Part shown: in pieces, positions 12,792 through 25,584 of the stretch | How positions within the stretch are numbered: position 1 is the stretch's first letter | Layout of the letters: every line of letters starts with the position of its first letter | NCBI GenBank assembly: GCA_963662175.1 | Contig: OY759216.1 | Coordinates: 33,063,087 to 33,127,086 of the forward strand | Direction of reading: 5' to 3' | Source of the DNA: Aradus depressus | Taxonomy: Eukaryota; Arthropoda; Insecta; Hemiptera; Aradidae | DNA: 64,000 nucleotides | Translations under genes and position numbers: made by a program | The notes under the pieces: model-generated | Told to the model about the DNA's origin: nothing | The model's input: the letters and a program-made list of their open reading frames with translations, nothing else | The model's database searches: none

Positions 12792-15700
12792 TCCCCATTT
12801 TTTAAATTTATCATTGAATTTATTCAATACAATTGAGGGCGCTGGTAGCTCAGTGGTATGCGTCGGTAACCCGACCGAGGCCCTTAGTTTATTTTATCTG
12901 GGAGGTAAAATAAACTTAAAGCACGCCGTCCTTCGGATGGGACGTTAAGCGATGGTCCCGAGCCTGTACGATGTCAGGTACTCGTTAAAGACCCCTGCCC
13001 TAGGTGAATAAAAATTTAGGGTAGGCAAAATTTAGGACTCCCACAGTAGAGTCGGGCTCATGTTCACCAGAGTGACGAAAGAGCGCTCTGGTAGTAGGCG
13101 ATATGACCTCGTAGTTAAAGCCCGGGCATGAGTCATAAAACCTAACCTAACCTTCAATACAATTAATCATTAATTTATGTACAAATAATCTATTTGTTCA
13201 TATGTATATATATTCACCATACATATATATACATTTTCACCATACATATATATATCCTTTATTATGTATTATTTTTCAAAATTAAGGTGCATTTGGCTAT
13301 TTTACGGTAACTGATGACATCACAAGATATTGCAAGGCTTCTATATTTTCTAAAATTGGCCAAAGAACGCCGATGGCTGTCAGGTTTTCACTTGGTCTTG
13401 CCGATCCTGGAAGTGCAGATACAGACAGGTATACAACATAATTATTTTGAATTACAAAAAGTAGTAGTATATACTGACTTTGTGAATTATAGTATTTAAA
13501 TCAATTAATAATGTAATGTTGATGAGTTTTTTTTTATTCCTTCCAAAAATGGACGTTCTTATACCAACCACGCTTTTACAGATCACACTTTACCCCTCTC
13601 CCCCTTCTCAAAATAAACTTTTATTTGAGAACAGGAGTCCGAAATTGTGTTGTATAACAAAGGATCCATAAAATATATGTACACTGCTCCACAAAAAAAC
13701 CGGCGCACTCTGAAAATTGGATTTTTTTGTTGTAATTCTTTTTTGTTTGGATCAAATATTGTTTAGCATGTATAAACAGTTAGGGAAACTACAGGGAGAA
13801 ATTAATCCTCTCTGAATTTACTATCGAGGCTTTTGAATCTCTTGATTATTAAAAGTCGAAGTTTCGATAACAAGACAATGGTAATTTATTTCCTGTATTT
13901 CGTATCTTTCTCCAGTTTCTTTTGCGATTTGGTCCGAGAAAAATCTGTTGTTGTTAAATTAGTGATGACACCTGAACAGGTGGCCCGTGCTGTCGCTCTG
14001 ATGGAAGATGGGCGCAGCCAGCGATGCGCGGTGCGTGCTTTAGGTCTGCCGGAAAGAACAATCCGTAGAGCCATCCGACGGTATAGGGAGACAGGGCAGT
14101 ACACAAGAAGGCAGGGTTCAGGTCGACCGAGAGGCGCTGGTCCGCATGACGACAGATTTTTGTTGGTCCTCACGTTAAGGAACAGGTTTCCATCTGCTTC
14201 AGAGGCTCCCCAGAGATTCCGTACTGTCCATGGAGTGGAAGTGAGTACCGAGACAGACGACTGAGACTAGGAAGAAGACTGCAGGAGATGAACTTAAGAC
14301 CCAGGAAGCAGGTCTATGGGCCTATTTTGGCCGCAGACCACCGAAGAGCGCTTATGGAGTTTGCTATAGAGCACCGAAATTGGACGGAAGAAGATTGGAG
14401 CAACATCATCTTGTCAGATGAGTTCCGTTTTGCTCTCCATAGACCGGATGGTCAACTCTATGTCCACAGGCGCGCTGGAGAACTTCCATGTACCATAACC
14501 GGAAGAGTGCAATTTGGAGGCGGGTTGGTTTTGGTGTGGGGAGCGATATATTTACAAGCAAGGACGATCCTTCACATCTTCAATCAGGCATCAATGAACG
14601 CTGAATCATACATAAGAGAAATCTTATAACATTATGTGGTCCCTAAGCTCCGTTCATGGTGAAAATGTTACGCTAATGCATGATAACGCAAGGCTAGACC
14701 CATGTTGCTGCGTGTGTTACGCAGCACATACAAGAAGAAATCGGTATTCGAATCCTCAGCTGGTCAGCTCGAAGCCCGGACTTAAATCCGATCGAGCACC
14801 TTTGGGACGAGCTTGAGGAGACGATATGGGAGGGTCTTAGCAGAGCTAAGAATTGCTCTGGGAGGACATACCCTCAAAAACCTCATAAGGAGTATGCCAA
14901 GGAGGCTAGAAGAAGTTCTTCAGGCAAGAGGTGGTACAATAAAGTACTGAAAACAAATGTGCTACAAAAATGTAAAGACAAATGCAACATCATATATTTT
15001 TTTCATTACTTTTATTAAAAAATAGATTTCTTTAGTTTTCCAAGCATTTTGATTTTTCTTTCCTAATTCCGTATAGAAATTTGCTGCACTCTAAATTATA
15101 TTTGATACAAAAAAACAGAATTACAACAATAAAAACTTAAATTTTCAGAGAGCGCCGGTTTCTTTGTGGAGTAGTATACATATTAATATATATATTGGCA
15201 GTAATTTGGTAAGGCAAAGTATATGGGACCATTTTGAATGGATTTGAGGTTCTGGATCCAGTGTTTTGATTTGTCTCACAGATACCCTGTACATCTGTCT
15301 TCAGGGATGTCCGAGGGTTCGCCCTCAAGTTCTATACGAAGGATGGTATCTGGGACCTAGTGGGTAACCATTCGCCCGCGTTTCCCGTCCGGGACCCATA
15401 CCGCTTCGTCAGCCTTACCCATGCCGCCAAGAGGAACCCCAGAACCAACCTACGGGTAGGCTTTCATCTCATTTATAGCATATGCTCGTAGTTGAGGTTG
15501 ATTTCAAAGTGAGTTTTATTTGAAAACGCGAGTTTCAGGATTATTATCCTAATTATTCTATATCCTCCACTGACTCCGAATCGTTATCAGTTGATTCAAT
15601 GCTTTCCTCTCGTCCCCTTGTTCTTACATGTCCCACACTCACATACCTAGCTTTCAGACTGTCGCTGGAAGGTAGTTTTGGGACGTCTAAGGACATGGAA

Positions 15701-18700
15701 ACCGAGAGGAAGCCTTGACTTGAAAAACATTAGTTTTTTGTTTGAGGAATCGTGTGAATTGTATGGTTTACATTTTGAAGGTAACGGAAACACAATTCAG
15801 AAAAATATAGCTTTTAATCCTTTTCCTTGAGTGGAAACGATGTTACAGAAAGAGGATCATATGGTAGCAGTTCAACAAATTTCGTAAAAATGAAAATGAA
15901 TGTAAATAACAGCTGTAACACTAAAAAAAAGAAAAAGAAAGATAATGAATTACCCAGACAACAAAGTAATTATAGTTGAATAATGTTGTTGTTATTGTTG
16001 AGGATTTGAACTCGCTGTGGGACTTCTTCAGCCTCAACCCAGAGACGCTGCATCACATCTTCATCCTTTACACAGACCAGGGCACCCCGGACGGATACAG
16101 ATATATCGATGGCTTCGGGGTCAACACGTTCAAACTGGCCAACGCCAATGGCGACGTTTTCTATTGCAAATTTCACTACAAGGTAACTCACATTAAATTT
16201 CGGCTAAAATAGGTTATCAGCGTTATTATCTATCTCTTCTTGGAAGTGCAACACAAAGGTGGTTGGTATTCTGAGTACTCACCGCTAAATCGACGTTTGA
16301 AAGATTGTTTTGTAGTTTTTGACTGTTTGCTCTTAAATAGCGTCTCATTACTTCCTACTAACTTTATTGTTGGAAGAGATGAAATAGTAATAAGACTAAT
16401 AGCAATTAATTAGTAGTTATTGGCTCGGGAACCTCCTCTATGTCAGTGCTGCGGGGTGGGACTGTCTGTCAGACACATTCTCACTGAATGCATGGCATAT
16501 AGTCTCCAGCGTAATAATTGCAACCTTGCCGTGGATATTTCCGAAATTCTATCCAATAATAGCTTCCAAATTACCCAACTATTTAATTTCTTACAATTCA
16601 CAAATCTCTTATCTAAATTATAAAACAAAATTATCTTCATCACATAGCCATTCTATTCCGTACATATCTTCTTTATTATTATTAATCTGCGCCTATCCAA
16701 ATTAGCCCGCTAGGATCCCCACAGACCTGCATCCATCAGGCATCCATGACCCTCGTGGTCGAAATGCCTTAAAGAGATAAAAAATAAAAAAATAATAATT
16801 AGTAGTTTTTTTTTGCAGATGAATGTTTGCAATAATTGAAAGCAAACTGCAGCAAACCCTCATTGTAAAATAAAAAAATCCGGTAAATAAGAAAGGCGAT
16901 ATCTATTATAAATAATATAAAAAATAGCAAAAATGAATTTGAAATTACCTTGCTTCTAGACAAATAACGTATGACCTCAGAACTCTTTCTATTGATTTGT
17001 ATCCGTCATGCTCGTCACTTGTTGATCTAAGATGTTTAAAAAAACTTTCTGGTGAGCTCTAGAACTATAATTTATTCATGATTAGTGTTTTTAATTGATT
17101 ACTTTGCCGGAATTGCTGAAGAGTGACCAGGGCCTGAGGACGCTGACCGCTGCCAGAGCTAGAGAGCTGGCTGCGGAGGACTTTGACTATGCTGTCAGAG
17201 ACTTGTACAACGCTATAGCCACCGGAGACTTTCCTTCCTGGACCATGTACATCCAGGTCCTGACACCTAAGGAGGCCGCCAACTTCCCATGGAACATCTT
17301 GGATGACACTAAAGTATAGTAAAGTAGTAACTGTAATAGAGTATAAATTTAATTTATAAGAATTGTTCTTTAATTTTTATACTATTAGTGTCTTTGCATT
17401 ATGGGTAATTGCGTTATAAATACCTCGACCAAGGTCTAAGGGGAATATCGGGCGAACAGTCTACCTTTGTTAAATACGAAATACATCATTTTGAATATGG
17501 ATGATTCCATGGTCGTGGTCTGGACATTGAGACAACCTTCAACGTCCCAATCCTTAGCCAGAAATGTATATAAAAAGATCAATTAATTTTTAGGGTTTCG
17601 TAGGTAAACCAAGAAATAGTAGCCTAACATCAAAAAAATACTATCAGGTTCATGACAAATCATGCTGCTGAAATATGAGTACAATTTTTGTTCACTTGAA
17701 CAAATATATATGTATTCAAATGCAACTAGGATATCAAATGAAATGCATTGAAGCCCTTAGCATGAATCCGGGTTCTGTTTTTAGACATTTTCGAAATGTC
17801 GGCCATTAGGGCCGATAAAAGTCTTTCATAAACCCTACTGTCTCCACTTTTCATTCTGGTATAATCAAATTTGACAATTAATTGTAGTCTAACCCAATGG
17901 CATTCCATTACATATAGCCGCCCTTGCGATGATCGAGGTCTTGTATTAATATTTTTAGCTAAATTATTTATGTTTATGCTAAATTGCACTGTTATTCACA
18001 GATTTGGCCAGAATCTATGGTCCCTCTCATAAGAGTTGGAAAATTTGTTCTTAATCGAAATCCAAAAAATGTCTTCGCCGAAGTAGAACAAGCTGCATAC
18101 AACCCTGGTCGCTTGGTTCCTGGCATCGAGCCCAGTAATGACAAAGCTTTACAGGTAAGTTAAAACAATAAATCAATAAATAAATGATTTATATAACTGC
18201 TTAAAAAATATACACATAGGAAAATTATTTTGGGTCAATGGTCTTATTGTCACTTAAGATCATCTTAAAATATTAATTAAGTTATAAAGGTATAGATAGT
18301 ATCCATCAGTAGCCATTCCGGATCGATGAAACTAGTGTTTGCTAATAATTATTGATAAAATATTAACGAAGTTTTAAAGGTATAGACAGGATCTATTTGT
18401 ATTAAGTATAAATATGTCCAAGACAAGACTAGATTTTTTGAAAATTCTTTAACTTGTTGGCCAAAGATATAGAGTGTAGGTCTCTTAGCCATAAATTAAT
18501 AGGTCCATTAAGCGAGATGTACTAATCTTTGGTTACTTTGCAGAGTAGGCTATTTGCTTACAACGACAACCAGTTGCACCGACTCGGCACGAACTATCTG
18601 CAAATACCGGTCAACTCTCCTCACCATGTGTTCAACACACAGCGGGACGGGGAGGCCTGCTATACAGACAACCAGGACGGCGAGCCAAACTACTATCCAT

Positions 18701-20849
18701 CCAGCTTTATCAATCAAATTAACTCTCCAAGAGGAAGAATTCAGCCCTTCTCTACTCATGGCAACGTAGACAGGTAAATATATTGATATATGATTGACGG
18801 TCTGTTCCTCAGTGCCTCACAGACAGAGAGGAGAATCGAGAATTCTGAACCTGTAGGGTTAGTGCTTCATCTTGTCTTGTCCACTCAGTAGCATGACAAT
18901 ATGAACTGGGAACAGTTTGTAGTTATTTAAGGCCAACCAGTTCACTCTACTGTCGGGAAGAAACTCCATGTGACCGCATAGTTCGGTTGGTCGTTCGCCG
19001 CCATTGCTGCCTTCATTTAAGGAAGAACGTCGAATTTGGCATAGTTCGCGTTTCCACTCGGGGCAAGAAACAGGCGCTTCATATGCTTCATGGTTTAAGC
19101 CTGCAAGGTGGTCATTAGCCTTGTTAATCCTGTAAACAGCTATAATCTCCTCGAGCTAGGTACATATTCGTGCGACCCCTGCCAAAATGCATGCTGCCTC
19201 ATCTGAAATGGTTCTATTTCCCTTGGCTATGGGGGTTGCCATTAACCTTCGAGTTCTGTTTAATTTGATCTTGTTATATTTTACATTTTTGGCCCTTCTA
19301 GATATCCTGCTGTTTAAGACCCCATCCTATATTTGGTGACCGTGAAAGTATGTTTACGAGTTGTGAGTTTTACTGACTGATTTGCTCAACATGCTTATTG
19401 AAGTTAAATTTAGTGTGGTTGATCACTGTTCTCTTACTAGTTGAAACCTTTCTCCCCCTCAACACACCTCTATAAAACCAGGATGTCCTTCTCAGGATTT
19501 ATTCGAAACAGATGGAACATGACCTTTGTCTAAACACTCATTGTAAAGCGTATTTATGAAGAGGGGAAATAGGATGATAATGTTTCACAAGATTTCCATA
19601 CGACGCTGATGATCGTTCCTTGTTTCGTTGATGTGCTGCTTCTTCTCCAGACAAGCACATGTAGCCCCCCATCCGTGGCTTCGTCATCCTTCTTTACTGA
19701 TTTCCTTCATGCCGGTGTTGAAAGCATATCATGAGATCATGAATTGTGGGGTAATGGGATGTAGTCTTAATTTTTCCAGCAGTACCCTTATAGACAATGA
19801 TCCAGGGATTGCTGCTATCAGTTGCGTTGCAGTAATTTGTTCATGACTCTTCTTCACTTCAGAGATTTTATTTGCATATGAATCCTCTTTACCTTAATAC
19901 TGTCTTTTCCGCCCTATATGTCCGTTTAGGCAGGAAAACTTCAAGAGAATCTGGTCTACAGATTGGTTTCAAATTATGTATGAAAAGATTAAATTATATA
20001 TAATGTATATATATAAATGTTGATATTTTTAAGTAAATAAGGCAAATGGTTGAAGATAAAACATTATCCTAAACGATCGTTAGATGAACTGTATGAAATA
20101 ATTTTGTTTCCTTGAATATTAGGCTACCCCAAACAATATGGCCGGAGGAGGCCCGAGATTCAAGGGCTCTGATGTAGAAATATAAATACTTGATCTATGA
20201 TTATTTATTTATTTTTATTTGTTCCGTACGTTTATAATAAATATTGTCTGTTTTCCAGGTACAACAGTACAGATGAAGATAACTTTTCGCAGCCGAGGAT
20301 GTTGTGGAGGTCGTACAAGGACGATGTCAGACAGGTCCTGGTCCAAAACATTGCAAGTGACCTCCGCAGAGTACCGCCTTTTATACAGGTCTGTTATAAT
20401 ACATAAACAATACGATTCTTCAAATATATAATCAATGAATTTAGAGCCTACATCTTTAGTGCCCTATTGAGAATAATATCTGCTACTTACTAAGAGTGTT
20501 AATTTTTCGATCGAGATTTTACTTTTTCATATCTATTGTATTGCTTGTTTTGTTAATAGAATATGTAATTTTAAGAATATTCCAGTATTTTTAGCATTAA
20601 CATGACAATATAATAAAAAAGTCTCACTTACAAGAGCGAATATTTGAATTTTTCTTTTCGATTGCACTATTTTATGTTTTTTTTTGCTTGTTTAATGTGT
20701 ACCACCCAATTATTATTATGTTTCAGAAAAGAGCAATAAAGAACTTTATGGAGGTGGATAAAAATTTAGGTATTCTAATCCAGTCAGCTGTAGACTCTAG
20801 GAGCAAGAGTGTAGAGTCAGCCGACATTTTGGAGCAAGTCACAGTGTAA
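9145..20849 (+). CDS. Catalase copy B, secreted-type, complete
   Basis: It encodes a monofunctional heme catalase (2 H2O2 to 2 H2O + O2) of 533 residues. Exons: 9145-9217, 9816-9871, 11326-11497, 13287-13428, 15305-15455, 16003-16182, 17122-17313, 18002-18154, 18544-18773, 20259-20388, 20727-20849. All junctions are GT-AG and phases match across copies. Residues 1-17 ([17 protein letters not shown]) form a signal-peptide-like leader. A sequon (NET) follows at 24, with further sequons NST and NFS in exon 10. Distal His is at 96 (RVVHAKG), distal Asn at 169 (GNHSP) and heme-ligand Tyr at 379 (RLFAY). The spacings 73 and 210 equal those between His75, Asn148 and Tyr358 of human catalase. The C-terminus ends EQVTV, not a peroxisomal signal. 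The usual WPH of the NADPH site is WPE. Introns hold SINEs, a satellite, a Tc1 relic and a LINE tail. Confidence 0.93.
10361..10653 (+). mobile_element. tRNA-derived SINE in copy B intron 2
   Basis: It starts with the tRNA-like head GGCGCCGGTATCTCAAAAGT and a GCGGGTTCGAAAC box B. The family body follows (CCGTCCTTCGGATGGGA, GTAGGCAAAATTTAGAACTC, GACCTCGTAGTTAAAGCCCG). The likely target duplication is AATCTTCA at 10351-10358 and 10654-10661. Near full length. Confidence 0.85.
10784..10880 (+). mobile_element. SINE head only, copy B intron 2
   Basis: It carries a well-preserved tRNA-like head (GGCGCCGGTAATTCAGTGGT, later CACGGGTTCGAAACCCGG) and the GCCCTTAGTTTATTTTATCTG step, then stops. It is a 3'-truncated copy of the same family about 130 bases after the previous one. 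It lacks a closed tRNA acceptor stem, so I do not call a tRNA gene. Confidence 0.75.
12061..12675. repeat. 60-bp AT-rich satellite, ten units, copy B intron 3
   Basis: Ten consecutive units of exactly 60 bases, each starting TATTATGATACGATATAAAT, are followed by a partial unit. Units differ by only one or two bases (for example AAATT to ATATT at 12336 and 12576). Copy D intron 3 has only the single ancestral TATTATGATACGAT core at 45617 and again at 45732, so the array arose after the B-D split. Confidence 0.95.
12733..12787. repeat. (TA)n microsatellite
   Basis: About 55 bases of uninterrupted TA dinucleotides lie between the 60-bp satellite and the SINE in copy B intron 3. Confidence 0.95.
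12835..13152 (+). mobile_element. Full-length 318-bp tRNA-derived SINE, copy B intron 3
   Basis: The target-site duplication TTCAATACAATT is exact at 12823-12834 and 13153-13164. The head has a box A (GGTAGCTCAGTGGT), but its box B part is deleted (it jumps from GTCGGTAACCC to GACCGAGGCCC). The body is complete and the 3' tail is AACCTAACCTAACC. Copy D lacks this insertion at the same place in intron 3 (around 45840). Confidence 0.92.
13682..15176 (+). mobile_element. Tc1-like DNA transposon, decayed, copy B intron 4
   Basis: The ends are inverted repeats: left starts CACTGCTCCACAAAAAAACC, right ends CCGGTTTCTTTGTGGAGTAGTA. TTGTTGTAATTC-like blocks are conserved further in. TA dinucleotides flank it at 13680-13681 and 15177-15178, as expected for Tc1/mariner target sites. 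It carries one broken transposase gene and accounts for most of intron 4 of copy B. Confidence 0.9.
13965..14950 (+). pseudogene. Tc1-family transposase, broken
   Basis: Reading starts [16 protein letters not shown] with an N-terminal helix-turn-helix region and a GSGRPR linker motif, open to a stop at 14264. A deletion near 14250 shifts to the next frame (14288-14629), which carries the first catalytic Asp in LSDEFRF. A stop at 14627 and another shift follow. The second Asp lies in LMHDNAR near 14677 and the final Glu in [11 protein letters not shown] near 14790. The frame ends at the TGA at 14948-14950. All three catalytic acids can still be traced, but at least two frameshifts and one stop make it inactive. 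Confidence 0.88.
16419..16796 (+). mobile_element. 5'-truncated LINE tail, copy B intron 6
   Basis: An 11-base target duplication AATTAGTAGTT flanks it (16408-16418 and 16797-16807). The open frame 16420-16623 encodes the extreme C-terminus of a Jockey/I-like non-LTR retrotransposon protein, with the CQCC...RHILTEC cysteine-histidine motif. An untranslated tail follows and ends in an A-rich run. Copy D has a different element (47961-48183) within about ten bases of the equivalent position. Confidence 0.82.
18990..19490 (-). repeat. Old antisense element shared by intron 9 of A, B and D
   Basis: Intron 9 of copy B (18774-20258) contains blocks nearly identical to D intron 9: 19040-19490 against 50340-50770, including CTCGAGCTAGGTACATATTC. 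A diverged version is in A near 6290-6540, where the - strand frame is open for 79 codons (NFAGLNHEGMTYQFL). The pattern suggests a retroelement-derived fragment that was present before the block duplication. The product is not recognised. The rest of the intron to 20258 shows nothing I can name. Confidence 0.4.
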
Positions 20850-20920
20850 CGGTCCAGAGTGGTCCTGATACCAGAATTAGCAAGACAAATGAATTTTAAT
20901 ATAGTCTCCTGAGAATGTAA

Positions 20921-21140
20921 ATGTTCTGTCCCCACATGTAAGTGTTCTATCCCCACATGTAAGTGTTCTTATGTATAAGTGTTCTATCTCCACATGTAAG
21001 TGTTCTTATGTATGAGTGTTCTATCCCCACATGTAAGTGTTCTTATGTATAAGTGTTCTATCTCCACATGTAAGTGTTCTTATGTATAAGTGTTCTATCT
21101 CCACATGTAAGTGTTCTTATGTATAAGTGTTCTATCTCCA
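20921..21140. repeat. 37-bp minisatellite 3' of copy B
   Basis: About five copies of a 37-base unit (CCACATGTAAGTGTTCTTAT then GTATAAGTGTTCTATCT) begin 72 bases after the copy B stop codon. They probably fall inside its 3' untranslated region. A single unit-like segment (TCTATCTCCACATGTAAGTG) sits at the same place after copy C near 36321, so the expansion is specific to B. Confidence 0.88.
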
Positions 21141-22165
21141 CTATAATTATAATTCTTTGTTGTTATATTCGGTTTTTATTTTCTTCAACCTTGCTACCAT
21201 GTCTTTGCAGGATTAACACCAACTTCTCTCAATATATGATGATTCTACTAGATACTATCACAAATATTCTATACGTAATCCAAAATAGCCTTAAGATTTA
21301 TTACACAAAACATTTATTTTTTAAATGTTTTAAAAGAGTACCAAGTAATGAGGGAAGTTATGTAATCTGTCAGAAATCCGATGTTGACTTTTCACAGGAA
21401 TTTCATGTTTTCCGATCCCCTGATTTCAAAATCGAAAAAAACAAAAACAACTAGGTATATGTCTGTAAACACGATAACTCCCGATAGAATTAATTTATCG
21501 TTGGCGTCCTTACTGGAGTGAAATAAGTTATAGTGATTGTAACGCTACCCCTGGATGGTAGAAGTCGTTCCTTCCCCCTGTAGCGATTGATACATCAGCT
21601 GTTTTACGTAACACGCTCCGTGATTTATTACACTACGTAACAAAATTTGACCAAGTTTTTGTTTATCTTAGTTTTTTAGTGTTTATTGCTTAATTTGATG
21701 ATGTTGATTATGAATATACAAGTAGTTTTTCTTAAGTGTCAATATTTTGCCTGTGATAACAAATGTTTCAATTTTCTTAAAAGCTACTAATATTATATTA
21801 CATGTTTATTTAATATAACTAGAGTCCTACAGAAGAAATCTAACATACAGTACCTCAAGAATTGGTAGGAATAAGAGCAAAAATATTGAATAACATTGAA
21901 TCTTCATACAAGAATAGAGTCTTTTAAAAATGTACATGAGAACGGCCTTTCCTCTTATGTTTTTCTGACCCTACTGCACGCAGTATACCCCATACATAGT
22001 CTCCCATCATAGCACAGTCCCAACTTCCCTGATCCCTTCTTTCCATGCAGTGAATGTCTCGGTGAAAGCGGTACAGCTCCTAAATTTGGCCTAAAGAAGT
22101 CAATATGAAAAAACAAATAATGCATTTTCACAGAAATTCTTTTTTGTTGAGTAAAGCTTTGGTTC

Positions 22166-22942
22166 TAGGGGTGTAAAACTATCGATGGTGATATCGATAG
22201 TTTTAAAAAATATCGAGGATATCGATTGTACTATAGAAATATTTTTTCAAGCAGAGACTTCCAGTCACTCTATGGTCATGTATATGCACACGTGTACCAT
22301 GTAAGTAATTTAAGGAAGACAAATAAACAAGATGTCGTACAGTGTAAGGAGGTACTTATATTTATTTTAGTAGAAAAAAGCTCAACAACAATACGTACTT
22401 CAACTGATGAGATCGGTTCGTTAACGCAATCAGGAACTAAACTACAAGCTTCAATTGCACATAAAAATATGAATTCAAAACACGTATACATATATTATAT
22501 ATTGACCAGATGAGTTTCCACTATTAGGTACATACAAAAAATATCACATCAAAAACGAACAACTAAAATCAAACACTAGAACATCAGAAACCTCAACTAA
22601 AGAAAATAAAACGAAAAAAACCAACAAGTGATCCTTCAAATTGGAAGTGTTCCCGAGAAGTTGTGTATTCAGCACTGCGAAAACGACATTTAGCCAGTTT
22701 TTTTTGGACCCACATCCTTATCGAAGTAACTCCACACATCGGACTTCCGTTTACGACTCATTCTTCAGTTCAAAACAACAAAGCACGCTACAAGAATGGT
22801 TAATTTTCAGTTCAAAGTAACGAAACACTCTACAAGAACAGTAAATGTAACCTTCCTTAGATTCAGTGGACCCCCCAGAAATACAGTCCTTAAACTATCG
22901 AGACTATTGTTAACGTCAACTATCGATAGCTTTACATCCCCA
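22166..22942. mobile_element. Non-autonomous hAT-like inverted-repeat element
   Basis: The left end TAGGGGTGTAAAACTATCGA and the reverse complement of the right end (TGGGGATGTAAAGCTATCGA) agree at most positions, and further ATATCGATAG-rich sequence lies inside. The interior, about 770 bases, has no transposase. The end sequence is of hAT type, but I could not find a convincing 8-base target duplication. Confidence 0.55.
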
Positions 22943-25584
22943 AACTCTCATGGCTAAAACTATTTTCACTGTCTTTACTTCCTCTTCACTGCTCTGTTTT
23001 GGCGGTGATGGAATTGACAGCTTTTCACTAGTGGTACTGGAGCAATGGATGACGGTATGCTAGGATATGGAATATTTTTTCTGTTCTTGGTACTTTTGAA
23101 GTGTGTAATATCCACCATACAAAAGTAACAGTTGTGATGATGATTTGTTGGCTATGGCCATATTCGAGTAATCGCAAACGGCATACATTTTCTTGTTCCA
23201 CGTAGCCAACCCTCTAAATTAGACCGGCAACTGTCACAAGTCATTATTGAGTAATCTCGCTTCAATTTGATATGCACGTTCTGTTCTAATTGTAATATAT
23301 ATATTTTTTTTTTAAACATTTTCGTTTAATAAACATATATCAGTTTTGTTCTTTCATTAATTGATTAATATTCCATTTAGGTGCGACTTTCACTTTGTTT
23401 TTAAACAATCAAAAAGAGGAACGAGTGACGTAACTACAACTCAAACAGGTTCTTACTAAGAACCCCGGATATTATTATTTGTTCTCTCTCAAAACACATA
23501 GTTGTTGCTTCAGGACCCTGCGGCAGCTCCTAATGGCGAAATGTTTCAATATTTTCACAACAGGCTTTGCAAACTTTAGGCTGGATCATATCTTCTTTCT
23601 GTTTACAAGTAAAGTAAGAAATTAAAAGAAAATAGTAAACAACTGAATAAAAAGCCATTTTGTAAATTGGTCAGGCGCTCAAAAGTGTTTCCAAGTGGCC
23701 TCTACACTATTCTCTACTCTGATATTTTTACTCCAGTCAAATAAACTCCCATTGAGCTAATTTTTATCATGGTTGTTACCCTCGGTGAAGACCAACCCAA
23801 AACTCCCCATTCGTTGGGCTTCCGCTTCGGCTGTCATCTTGAAAAAACCAAGCAAAGTTAAGCAACCTTTGAAAAGTTATCTCGAAAACCTTGCGTCTCG
23901 GTTGCAATGTACTTGACCTAAATTGGACACCACATATAGATTTTTATACAAATCGGACAAAAAGAAAGAGAGAGGCTTTACTTAAAAACACTTAAAACTG
24001 TCGATGTAATGAATGTATAGACACAAAATTATATATGTAGATTTTTTTTTTAAATTTTAATCACAAATATTACACTGCTATTTAAAATAGGTAAGTAAGT
24101 ACCATAAATTATTCAAATTTCCATTTATCTGTTCTGTTTTAGATAGGTATGTTATTGTCCGTGTTGAAACTAATTAACTAGTTAATACTTTATATCTGCT
24201 ATTATATGTTACTACTACTATTAAGTAGCAGTTTTAAATAACACAACTGCTGTACTGCCTACTGAGCCAATCCATGGAACTGAGAGTCGAACGGCGATTT
24301 TAAAATATCGAGTTAAAAGTTACAAAATTAAAATGTTTTATATTAATAATATTTTTTATACTTTCTATTCTATATCTATATGAAGAGTATCTACCTGTTT
24401 TATTTTACTTTGTTTCTCTCAAGCCTGCTTTACTTTAGATTCCTCTGTAATTTTATATGTTACATTATCCTTAATAAAGATTTTTATAACAATAATAATT
24501 ATTGTCATTATTTCATTGCAAATGAACCATTTTATGTTTATCCGTTAAATAAACTAGTGAATAGATATCATGTACCTAATATTGATTTTATAAATTTTAA
24601 TTAGAATTATATGAGAAATATAAGCTCTCAAATTCTATATATAAGTTGTATAGGTATCTATTATTACATAGTACATGTTTTGAATGTAGATATATAATTA
24701 GAATTGAATTAAAATTTTTTTAAAAATATTTTTGTATGCTATAAAAAGTAAAACGGCAATCAACGAACATGCTGACAAACATAATGGGTTAAATATAAAT
24801 AGCAAAAGGGGAAAGGAAAAAAGAAAAAATGTCGGTGAATCACCGGCTATGTGCCTCCCCAGCACGAATAAATCAAGTTAAATTTATTAGACTAAGATAT
24901 TTCAGTCTTCTCTGACTCCCCACTTCCCTTTCCCCGATTTGGCTCAAAGTCAATAGTTGGGGTTCTTATACGGTTTTGAATTTAAATATAAGATTTAATG
25001 TCGATACATTCATTAAATCGGCAGTTATTAGAGTTTTTGTGTTATGCCTCCCCCCTTTCCCTATGACCGATTTGGCTGAAAATCGATAGGTGTCTGTCGT
25101 AGAAGGTTCAGGTATACTCATATGAAATGTCGTGTCGATACATTCATTATATCGGGTTTTATCATGTTCACAAACACACAGGGAGGGGCAGACATTTTTT
25201 TATAATTTTTGCAATCAGGAGGACCGAAAACATGAAATTCCGTTGAAAACTTAACATCAAATTTCCGACCGATTACATGACTTCCCTTATACTTCGTATA
25301 TCTGAAGAAGTAATAAAGTTACTTTTACAAATTATATCGTTTGAACTTTTGGAGCAGTTTGTTCACATTATTCATATTGCAAAGAAGAGTAAAGATAGCA
25401 AGTAGCAGAATAACAGTTCGGTTGGCCTTAATAACAAAAGATAGCAGGAATGGGCAGCAGGTTAGACAGTAACAGGAAATGAGAATAAAATGTTATATCA
25501 ACTGAAAGTTAGTTAGTATTCATTGTGATAAGTTAGGTATTGTTGGAAGAAAATAACAGATTGTTAGTTAGCAAGTCACCAAAC

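Noticed and set aside
21074..21454. 126-codon ORF downstream of copy B
   Set aside because: It begins in the minisatellite and continues through AT-rich sequence with no domain or splice context.
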